A DNA stretch of 5,174 bases from Planctomycetota bacterium (lineage in GTDB: Bacteria > Planctomycetota > Planctomycetia > Isosphaerales > Isosphaeraceae): the NCBI GenBank assembly GCA_021778575.1, contig JAJYCH010000407.1, positions 1 through 5,174 on the forward strand. Direction: 5' to 3'. Position 1 is the first letter of the stretch; each line of letters begins with the position of its first letter. The position numbers and the translations under genes are program-made. Of the stretch, positions 1 through 5,174 are shown one piece after another. A model generated the notes under the pieces. That model was not told where the DNA came from, ran no database searches, and saw nothing but the letters and a program-made list of their open reading frames with translations.

Positions 1-1
1 G

Positions 2-430
2 GAACGGAGAATCCTCGGTGGCGCGGAGCGGGTTGCCTTGCGGGTAAATCATGTAGAGGTCGTGCGGTTGGCCCCGGATTTGCCCTGCCAGGATGAAGTG
101 GACGTTGAACTTGAAGTCGTCGAGTTCCAGGGCCTTGCGGTCCATGTCGGAGACCCGGCGAACCTGATCGCCGACGACACGCGCGGCGTCGTAGAGCGAT
201 CCGGCGGCGGCGAGCCCGAGCCCCTGGTCGTAATCGCGACGGAGAAGCGTGATGACCGACTGCGAGCAGGACAGGCTCCCGCTACAGAGCAGCACGAAGA
301 CCCGTTCGCCGGGCGTGACGAAGGTGTGCATCTTCCGGCAAATGTTGACCTGGTCGTACCCGGCGTTCGACCGGGAATCGGAGGCCATCACCAGACCTTG
401 ATGCGTTGTAATCCCCACGCAATACGTCAT
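2..430 (-). CDS. Anbu proteasome-type peptidase (HslV-like), N-terminal part, cut by the window edge
   Basis: Reading the minus strand from the ATG at 430-428 gives 143 codons without a stop, running off the left edge. The protein begins MTYCVGITTHQGLVMASDSR and continues with NAGYDQVNICRKM, CSGSLSCSQSV and, near the edge, DLYMIYPQGNPLRATEDSPF. These match Anbu (COG3484), a bacterial self-assembling N-terminal-nucleophile hydrolase related to HslV and proteasome beta subunits. Thr2 directly follows Met1, so Met removal would expose it as the catalytic Thr1. Asp18 and Lys33 sit where the proteasome Asp17/Lys33 active-site residues are expected. From memory of the family (about 240-250 residues), roughly 100 C-terminal residues are missing. 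The start is fixed by the conserved MTYC beginning; the Shine-Dalgarno upstream (GAAAG near 446-450) is weak. The protein should be cytoplasmic, with no signal peptide. It is divergent from the transglutaminase gene, a known Anbu partner. The substrate of Anbu is unclear. Confidence 0.9.
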   Translation of the reverse strand, partial: MTYCVGITTHQGLVMASDSRSNAGYDQVNICRKMHTFVTPGERVFVLLCSGSLSCSQSVITLLRRDYDQGLGLAAAGSLYDAARVVGDQVRRVSDMDRKALELDDFKFNVHFILAGQIRGQPHDLYMIYPQGNPLRATEDSPF

Positions 431-487
431 CGCCGGCTCGACTCGCTTTCCCGCACTGATCTGGTTGGACAGGATCTTACTCTACTG

Positions 488-517
488 GTGATACCACGTC
501 GGGGGGATTCGAGGCAA
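488..517 (-). promoter_or_regulatory. Possible weak promoter for the Anbu gene
   Basis: On the minus strand, TTGCCT (517-512) is followed after 18 bp by TATCAC (493-488). Each hexamer matches the sigma-70 consensus at four of six bases. The position would give a leader of about 50 nt before the Anbu ATG at 430. The match is no better than many chance pairs, so this is a tentative call. The promoter could lie elsewhere in 431-616. Confidence 0.22.
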
Positions 518-534
518 GCGGACGTGCGACTCGA

Positions 535-563
535 TTGACTTGGAAGATGTTCACACTTATAGT
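535..563 (+). promoter_or_regulatory. Sigma-70-type promoter for the transglutaminase-phosphatase pair
   Basis: TTGACT (535-540) and TATAGT (558-563) each match the housekeeping consensus hexamers at five of six bases and are separated by the optimal 17 bp. The surrounding stretch is locally A/T-rich (for example 551-573) in a GC-rich window. Transcription would start near 570, giving a 5' leader of about 47 nt before the ATG at 617. No other promoter this good was seen before the phosphatase gene, so it probably serves both plus-strand genes. It is a sequence prediction only. Confidence 0.6.
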
Positions 564-601
564 CGAAAAAATCGTTCGGACCCCGGCCAGGGTCAGACTT
601 T

Positions 602-606
602 AGGGA
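602..606 (+). promoter_or_regulatory. Ribosome binding site of the transglutaminase gene
   Basis: AGGGA lies 10 nt before the ATG at 617. It supports that start, as does the family-typical N-terminus (MLIRIGYEIVFEIP) that follows immediately. Confidence 0.5.
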
Positions 607-616
607 AATCCAGCGA

Positions 617-1462
617 ATGCTGATTCGAATCGGTTACGAGATTGTCTTCGAGATCCCGGCCCCGGTGCCAATCCTGCTTGTTCTCTCCACCCACGCCGAT
701 CGATCCGCCACGATCCGGCGCCCGGGTGGCTTGAGGATCGAGCCCGAGGTCCCTGTCGAAACCTACGTGGATCGGTTCGGCAATCACTGCGGTCGGATCA
801 TGGCTCCCGCCGGTCTGGTCCGGCTCTGGGACGACGCGATCGTCGAGGATAGCGGACTGCCCGACGAGGTCGCGCTCGGGGCGATCCAGCACCCGGTCCA
901 GGATCTCCCGGTGGAAGTTCTCCCCTTTCTGTTGCCGAGCCGCTACTGCGAGGTCGACCGGCTCTCCGAGATCGCCTGGTCCTTGTTCGGCCAGACGCCC
1001 GAAGGTTGGGGACGCGCCCAGGCCATTTGCGACTGGGTGCATCATCACGTCCAGTTCGGCTACGAGTTCGCTCGACCCACGAAGTCGGCCTACGACGTTT
1101 ACGAGGAGCGCAAGGGGGTTTGCCGCGACTTCACCCACCTGGCCCTGACGTTTTGCCGGTGCATGAACATTCCCGCCCGGTACGCGACGGGTTATCTTGG
1201 CGACATCGGCGTGCCGCTGTCCGATAGTCCGATGGACTTCAGCGGTTGGTTCGAGGTTTACCTGGGTGGGCGCTGGTATACTTTCGACGCCCGGCACAAC
1301 ACGCCGAGGATCGGCCGGGTAGTGATGGCCCGGGGACGCGACGCGGTGGACGTGGCCCTGACAACGTCGTTCGGGACGTCGAACCTGGTCAAGTTCGTGG
1401 TCTGGACCGACGAGGTTGGTCCCGAAGCCCTGGCGCTGCCGCCATCGATCAAACCGTTGTGA
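617..1462 (+). CDS. Transglutaminase-like protein of the Anbu-associated type
   Basis: The product has 281 residues and resembles COG1305 proteins with the bacterial transglutaminase-like N-terminal domain. Residues about 1-85 form that beta-rich N-terminal domain, and about 110-235 form the papain-fold core. The nucleophile motif GVCRDFTHLA places Cys169 (codon 1121-1123), and FDARHN supplies the acidic residue Asp224. The strand that normally carries the catalytic His before Trp (HAW) reads DFSGWFEVYL, so Ser209 occupies the expected His position. The motif GRWYTFDARHNTPRIGR and the following ARGRDAVDVAL are typical of the relatives found beside Anbu. The fold suggests peptidase, amidase or crosslinking chemistry, but the substrate is unknown. 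No signal peptide or membrane segment is visible, so it is probably cytoplasmic. The gene is divergent from Anbu and 39 bp upstream of the phosphatase gene. Family assignment is strong; activity is uncertain because of the His replacement. Confidence 0.9.
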   Translation: MLIRIGYEIVFEIPAPVPILLVLSTHADRSATIRRPGGLRIEPEVPVETYVDRFGNHCGRIMAPAGLVRLWDDAIVEDSGLPDEVALGAIQHPVQDLPVEVLPFLLPSRYCEVDRLSEIAWSLFGQTPEGWGRAQAICDWVHHHVQFGYEFARPTKSAYDVYEERKGVCRDFTHLALTFCRCMNIPARYATGYLGDIGVPLSDSPMDFSGWFEVYLGGRWYTFDARHNTPRIGRVVMARGRDAVDVALTTSFGTSNLVKFVVWTDEVGPEALALPPSIKPL

Positions 1463-1490
1463 CTCGATCGCAGAATCCGAAATCGTCTTC

Positions 1491-1494
1491 GAGA
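1491..1494 (+). promoter_or_regulatory. Weak ribosome binding site of the phosphatase gene
   Basis: GAGA lies 7 nt before the ATG at 1502. It is the only purine-rich match near this start. The next in-frame ATG is at 1568 (Met23), before the GAF domain, so a shorter product starting there cannot be excluded. Confidence 0.35.
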
Positions 1495-1501
1495 AATCCG
1501 A

Positions 1502-2782
1502 ATGTTCGATCTATCGGCGACTCTGCCGGCCGACGAACCCTCCGCTGGGCCATCGGCCGCCGACCTGATGGCGGTCCTGGGCGTCGCGCGGTCGCTGGCG
1601 GCGTCTCCCGAGCTTCAGCCGCTTCTGGAGTTAGTCGAGTCATCGGTTCTCCGCGTTCTCGACTGCGATCGCGCGGGGGTTTTTGTCTTCGATGAGCGGA
1701 CCAATGAGCTGGCCGGTCGGGCGGTGACCGGCGAGCCCGGGCTCCGGTTCCCGGCCGATCGCGGGATCGCCGGTGCCGTTCTCCGCGATGGCGTGTCCAT
1801 CCGTCTGGAAGACGCGCACGACGATCCTCGGTTCAATCCCGAAGTCGACCGTCGGACCGGTTACCGGACCAGAAGCTTGCTCACCGTCCCGATTCGCGAC
1901 TGGCTCGACCGGCCGATCGGCGTGCTCTCGGCGCTCAACAAGAACGGGGGTCCGTTCACCGCCAGAGACGAGGCGCTTGCCAATGCGCTGGCCGTGCAGG
2001 TCGGCGTGGCGATCCAGCGGCAGATTTTGTTCGACGAAGCCCAGGAGCGTCGGCGATTCGAGCGTGATCTCGAAGTCGCCAAGAAGATCCAGCAAGGGTT
2101 GATGCCGCGCAAGGCTCCGAAGCTCGACGGGCTCGAAGTCGCCGGCTGGAATCTGCCGGCTGACGAGACCGGCGGCGATTTTTTCGATCTTCAGGCCCTC
2201 GACGACGGGCTCCTCGCGCTCACGGTCGCCGACGTGGCGGGCCACGGGATCGGCCCGGCCCTGCTCGTCGCCGAATGCCGCGCCTTCATCCGCGCGACCC
2301 TGGCCCAGACCCGCGAACCGGCAAAACTCGTCGAACTCGTGGACATCCTCCTGGCCGAGGATTTGCCCGACGACCGCTTCATCACGTTGTTCTTCGCGCT
2401 TTACAATCCAGCAACCGGCCAGCTCCACTATAACTCGGCGGGCCACGGGCCGACCTTGCTCTATCATCACGAGACGAGGACGGTCGAGGAACTGCCGCCG
2501 CATGGTTGTCCGCTCGGCGTCGCGCCTGAGTTGCCCAAGGACGAGACCTCGGTCGAGATGAAGCCCGGTGACATTCTCGCCATCTTCACCGACGGTTTCA
2601 TGGAGTGGGCCGACGGTGCCGAAGTCCAGTTCGGCAACGACCGGCTCGGTGCGGCCCTGGCCCGGCATCGCGACTTGCCCGCCTCGAAGATCATTGCCGC
2701 GATCCATGCCGACTTACTGGCCTTCACCAACGGGACGCCCCAACCCGACGACCTGACGGCGGTGATTCTCAAGCGGGTCTGA
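1502..2782 (+). CDS. GAF domain plus SpoIIE/RsbU-type PP2C serine/threonine phosphatase
   Basis: The product has 426 residues. Residues about 38-175 form a GAF sensor domain (DRGIAGAVLRDG, YRTRSLLTVPI, RPIGVLSALNK). Residues about 176-200 are a charged helical linker (QERRRFERDLEVAKKIQQGL) typical of the signalling helix before RsbU-like catalytic domains. Residues about 205-426 form the PP2C/SpoIIE phosphatase. Its metal-binding motifs are intact: GGDFFD (Asp226), VADVAGHG (Asp244), FTDGFMEW (Asp364) and PDDLTAV (Asp417). Such enzymes use Mn2+ or Mg2+ to dephosphorylate serine, classically on STAS-domain anti-sigma-factor antagonists in partner-switching pathways. No membrane helix is present, so the protein should be cytoplasmic and controlled by whatever binds the GAF domain. 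No STAS protein, anti-sigma kinase or sigma factor is encoded in the window, so the target is unknown. The gene follows the transglutaminase gene by 39 bp on the same strand and probably shares its transcript. Function class is confident; the pathway is inference. Confidence 0.93.
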   Translation: MFDLSATLPADEPSAGPSAADLMAVLGVARSLAASPELQPLLELVESSVLRVLDCDRAGVFVFDERTNELAGRAVTGEPGLRFPADRGIAGAVLRDGVSIRLEDAHDDPRFNPEVDRRTGYRTRSLLTVPIRDWLDRPIGVLSALNKNGGPFTARDEALANALAVQVGVAIQRQILFDEAQERRRFERDLEVAKKIQQGLMPRKAPKLDGLEVAGWNLPADETGGDFFDLQALDDGLLALTVADVAGHGIGPALLVAECRAFIRATLAQTREPAKLVELVDILLAEDLPDDRFITLFFALYNPATGQLHYNSAGHGPTLLYHHETRTVEELPPHGCPLGVAPELPKDETSVEMKPGDILAIFTDGFMEWADGAEVQFGNDRLGAALARHRDLPASKIIAAIHADLLAFTNGTPQPDDLTAVILKRV

Positions 2783-2817
2783 GCGCCGGCAAGCCCCGAG
2801 GGATCGAGACTTCGATT

Positions 2818-4416
2818 TCAATGAACCGGAGCATCGCTCTTACCGGCCGATTTCTTCATGAAGAAGACGAACGGGAACGCGAGCAATGCCATTGCGGAGA
2901 AAATGAAATAAACGTCCATGTAAGCCATGAATCGGGCTTGCTGGCCAACCATCCGGCTCAAGAGCGCGAAACCTTGCTGATCGGCCACGAACTGGGTCAG
3001 ACCGCCGCGGATCATCCGGATCTGCGAGTAATATTCCGTCCAGCGGTTGACCATCGGATTGGCCGGGATGACATGCTCGGCGAAGCGTGACTGGTGGAAC
3101 TGCGCCCGGCGGTCGACCATTGTCGAGGCAATCGCGATCCCCAGGCTACCCCCCTCGTTGCGGATCATGTTGAAGAGGCCGGTGGCGTTATTGATCTGAT
3201 CCTTCGGCAAGTATTGATACGCGGCGTTATTGAGCGGGACGAACAGACAGCCAACCCCCGCCATCATCAAGCAGCGCGGCAGGTTGAGCGACCACGGCGA
3301 GGCGTTCATCGTGTAATGCCCCATCCAGTAGCACGAGATCGAGATCGCGATCAGGCCGAAGGGCACGATGAACCGCGAATCGACTTTCTTGCCAATCAGG
3401 AAGCCAACCACGGGCATGATCAGCATCGTGAAGAAGGCACCCGGAGACATCACCAGACCCGCCCGGAGCGCGTCGTAGCCGAAGAGTTCCTGAAGCATCT
3501 GCGGCAGGAGAACATTGGCTCCATAAAGCACGGCAAACGAGATGTAAATAATCATCCCGCACGACGCGAAGTTCCGCTCGGTCAGCAACCGGATATTGAC
3601 GATCGGGTTGGAGTGGTTCCACTCCCAGACCACGAAGCTGATCAGCCCGATCGCGGCGGCACCCATGAAGAACTGAGCCCGCCAGAATGGGTCGTTGTAC
3701 CAGTCCCACTCCTGTCCCTTGGCGTAGATCACTTCGAGCGAGCCAAGGCCGAGCGAGATCAGGCTCAGGCCGATATAATCGACGCTCAGGCCCTTGGCCC
3801 GAGTCGCTTTCACGCGGCCCGCCATTTCGGGCGGATCTTCGACGATGAAATGGGTCAGGACGAGCGAGACCACTCCCACCGGGACGTTGATATAAAAGAT
3901 CCAGCGCCACGAATAATTGTCGGTGATCCAACCGCCAAGCGTCGGCCCCAGGATCGGTGCGACGACCACGGCCACGCCGTAGATCGCCATGGCCATGCCG
4001 AGCTGGGCCTTGGGAAACGTGTCGACCAGAATCCCTTGCTCGGAGGGTTGCAGACCTCCTCCGGCCAGTCCTTGCAAGATCCGGCAGAGGATCAGGATCT
4101 CGATCGTCGGAGCTGCGCCGCAGGCGGCTGAAGCCAGCGTGAACAAAAAGACACAGATCATGTAAAACCGCTTTCGGCCGATCATTCCGATCATCCAGCC
4201 CGAAAGCGGGAGCACGATCGCGTTGGCGACCAGGTAACTGGTCAAGATCCAGGTGCTCTGGCTCTTGCCGACCGACATTCCGCCGGCGATGTACGGCAAG
4301 GCGACGTTGGCGATCGACGTATCGAGCACCTCCATGAATGTCGCCAGGGTCACGGTCAAGGCCACAATCCAGTGGTTGACCGGCGGTTTCACGGCGGGCG
4401 CGTTGGCGGTGCTCAT
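2818..4416 (-). CDS. DHA2/EmrB-type 14-helix drug:proton antiporter (MFS)
   Basis: The product has 532 residues, normal for the DHA2 family of 14-helix exporters. Helix 1 carries MEVLDTSIANVALP (residues 28-41), with the buried acids Glu29 and Asp32 typical of EmrB-like pumps. The helix 2-3 loop motif A reads GWMIGMIGRKRF (73-84), with Gly77 where many relatives have Asp. Motif B supplies Arg112 (LCRILQGLAGGG). The antiporter motif C region spans about 147-162 (ending APILGPTLGG), followed by SWRWIFYINVPVG. A conserved NNATGLFNMIRNEGGSLGIA segment (409-428) precedes a long hydrophilic loop (about 431-500) and the last helix (501-520). The protein would sit in the inner membrane and export hydrophobic drugs or metabolites using the proton gradient. 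Its ATG overlaps the adaptor stop codon (ATGA, 4416-4413), so the two are probably coupled. Family assignment is firm; the substrate cannot be told. Confidence 0.95.
   Translation of the reverse strand: MSTANAPAVKPPVNHWIVALTVTLATFMEVLDTSIANVALPYIAGGMSVGKSQSTWILTSYLVANAIVLPLSGWMIGMIGRKRFYMICVFLFTLASAACGAAPTIEILILCRILQGLAGGGLQPSEQGILVDTFPKAQLGMAMAIYGVAVVVAPILGPTLGGWITDNYSWRWIFYINVPVGVVSLVLTHFIVEDPPEMAGRVKATRAKGLSVDYIGLSLISLGLGSLEVIYAKGQEWDWYNDPFWRAQFFMGAAAIGLISFVVWEWNHSNPIVNIRLLTERNFASCGMIIYISFAVLYGANVLLPQMLQELFGYDALRAGLVMSPGAFFTMLIMPVVGFLIGKKVDSRFIVPFGLIAISISCYWMGHYTMNASPWSLNLPRCLMMAGVGCLFVPLNNAAYQYLPKDQINNATGLFNMIRNEGGSLGIAIASTMVDRRAQFHQSRFAEHVIPANPMVNRWTEYYSQIRMIRGGLTQFVADQQGFALLSRMVGQQARFMAYMDVYFIFSAMALLAFPFVFFMKKSAGKSDAPVH
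4413..4416 (-). other. ATGA start/stop overlap coupling adaptor and exporter
   Basis: On the minus strand the exporter ATG (4416-4414) and the adaptor TGA (4415-4413) share ATGA. This arrangement commonly gives re-initiation by the terminating ribosome and so fixed product ratios. A purine-rich AGGGG (4432-4428), 11 nt upstream of the ATG and inside the adaptor tail coding region, can serve as the exporter's ribosome binding site. Confidence 0.75.
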
Positions 4417-5174
4417 GGGTGGAGCGACCCCTGCTGATCCATCTCGCGACGGTTCTCTCGACGACCTCCCGACGGGCCTCCGCCCACGTCGGGATGCTGT
4501 CGATAATTGTCGGGGTGAAGCCGCTTACCGGCGTCGGGACCGGTCGCTTGTTCCTTGATCTTGATATAAGGAACAACCGACAGGCCAATGAATAGCGGAG
4601 TGTCCTGCGGATTGGGCTCGACCAGTTCGATCCGAACCGGCAGGCGTTGAGTGACCTTGATGTAATTACCGGTCGCGTTCTCGGGTGGTAGCAGCGATTC
4701 CGACATGCCGGTTCCGGGGTTGAATCCCGAAACGCGACCCTTGAACACCTTCTTGGGATACGCATCGACGTAGAGATCAACCGGCTGGCCGATCACGATA
4801 TCCTTCAACTGCGTTTCCTTGAAGTTGGCGTCGATCCAGATATAGTCGGGCCGGATCGACACGAGCGTCTGCCCGGTGTCGACGCGGTCGCCGGGGTTCA
4901 CCGATCGATCCTGAATGTATCCGGCGACTTCCGAACGGATCTCGGTCCAACTGAGCCGGAGCCTGGCGTTGGCGACATCCTGCTCCGCCCGGTTGACGGT
5001 CGCCAGCGCGACCTTGACCGCCGGTGCCTGTTCGATGATCTTGCCGAACGCGTTCTCGAGTCCTTCGCTGGAATCGAGATGAATGATCTGCTCGAACGCT
5101 TCGCCCGATTTGATCTCATGAGCATCAAACGGTATTCCGATCTGAGCCAGGCTCGACGAGATGCTCGACACGGC
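4413..5174 (-). CDS. EmrA/HlyD-family periplasmic adaptor, C-terminal part, cut by the window edge
   Basis: The frame is open to the right edge: the codon 5174-5172 reads Ala, and the GTG at 5171 is probably an internal Val rather than the start. The missing N-terminus should hold the membrane anchor and first lipoyl half. Visible are the end of a helical segment (about 5027-4950, ending RAEQDVANARLRL), the second lipoyl half (TEIRSEVAGYIQDRSVNPGD), then a beta-barrel region (YIWIDANFKETQLKDIVIGQ, KVFKGRVSGFNPGTG). The EmrA hallmark SLLPPENATGNYIKVTQRLP lies at about 4694-4635. After PYIKIKEQ the last 45 or so residues are a polar Gly/Arg/Gln-rich tail without recognisable fold. Such adaptors link an inner-membrane exporter to an outer-membrane channel. 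The frame ends four bases into the exporter gene (ATGA overlap), fitting an EmrAB-like pair. No TolC-like channel gene is in the window. Confidence 0.93.
   Translation of the reverse strand, partial: AVSSISSSLAQIGIPFDAHEIKSGEAFEQIIHLDSSEGLENAFGKIIEQAPAVKVALATVNRAEQDVANARLRLSWTEIRSEVAGYIQDRSVNPGDRVDTGQTLVSIRPDYIWIDANFKETQLKDIVIGQPVDLYVDAYPKKVFKGRVSGFNPGTGMSESLLPPENATGNYIKVTQRLPVRIELVEPNPQDTPLFIGLSVVPYIKIKEQATGPDAGKRLHPDNYRQHPDVGGGPSGGRRENRREMDQQGSLHP

Noticed and set aside
486..496. Small inverted repeat TGGT-GAT-ACCA in the divergent intergenic region
   Set aside because: The 4-bp arms are too short to support an operator or hairpin call.
38..538. Plus-strand open frame of 166 codons at the left edge
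   Set aside because: It is antisense to the Anbu coding frame, has low-complexity Asp/Val/Arg-rich composition, and matches no family I know. The minus-strand frame gives a clear Anbu sequence.
593..1297. Minus-strand open frame of 234 codons across the transglutaminase gene
   Set aside because: It is antisense to a well-supported gene and its translation shows no recognisable motif. Long shadow frames are common in GC-rich DNA.
1474..1502. Direct repeat AATCCGAA at 1474-1481 and 1495-1502, spaced 21 bp, before the phosphatase gene
   Set aside because: Two octamers with no third copy or symmetry are weak evidence for an operator, and the second copy overlaps the start codon. Chance or local duplication is as likely.
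1640..2707. Minus-strand open frame of 355 codons inside the phosphatase gene
   Set aside because: It mirrors the phosphatase frame, lacks any recognisable domain, and the plus strand carries intact GAF and PP2C motifs.
2803..2816. Hairpin as a rho-independent terminator between the convergent genes
   Set aside because: The stem has only 5 bp, is not GC-rich, and lacks a proper T tract on either strand.
3094..4131. Plus-strand open frame of 345 codons, rich in His, Arg and Asp, opposite the exporter
   Set aside because: The composition is what antisense reading of hydrophobic membrane-protein codons gives. The minus strand is a complete DHA2 transporter.
3227..4780. Minus-strand open frame of 517 codons spanning the adaptor and exporter genes in another frame
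   Set aside because: Its Arg/Asp-rich translation has no domain, and it overlaps two clear genes on the same strand in a different frame.

Overview
The window is GC-rich, densely coding bacterial DNA with five protein genes, two of them cut by the window edges. The organism is best guessed as a Gram-negative environmental bacterium. A planctomycete (Isosphaera-like) is my first guess, because of the EmrA-type adaptor with a long proline/glycine-rich polar tail, the GAF-SpoIIE phosphatase and the base composition. That guess is inference only: no rRNA or other marker gene is present.

Left part (1-1462): the 5' part of a gene for Anbu, the proteasome/HslV-like 'ancestral beta subunit' peptidase, runs leftward off the edge. 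It is divergent from a complete transglutaminase-like gene. The two are separated by a 186-bp intergenic region holding a good sigma-70-type promoter (TTGACT, 17 bp, TATAGT) aimed at the transglutaminase. Anbu and this kind of transglutaminase are known genomic partners, usually with a circularly permuted ATP-grasp protein and an alpha-E protein. Those two are not in the window.

Middle (1502-2782): 39 bp after the transglutaminase, on the same strand, lies a gene for a cytoplasmic GAF plus SpoIIE/RsbU-type PP2C serine phosphatase. It probably shares the transglutaminase transcript. This would link a ligand- or signal-sensing phosphatase to the Anbu-associated genes.

Right part (2818-5174): a convergent, separate operon on the minus strand encodes an EmrA/HlyD-type periplasmic adaptor (N-terminus beyond the right edge) and a 14-helix DHA2/EmrB-type drug exporter. 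The two reading frames overlap by ATGA, so they are probably translationally coupled. Together they would form the inner-membrane and periplasmic parts of a tripartite efflux pump. No outer-membrane channel gene is visible.

The most interesting points are the Anbu/transglutaminase/phosphatase neighbourhood and the transglutaminase's replacement of the expected catalytic histidine by serine. No tRNA, rRNA, CRISPR array, insertion sequence or clear terminator was seen.
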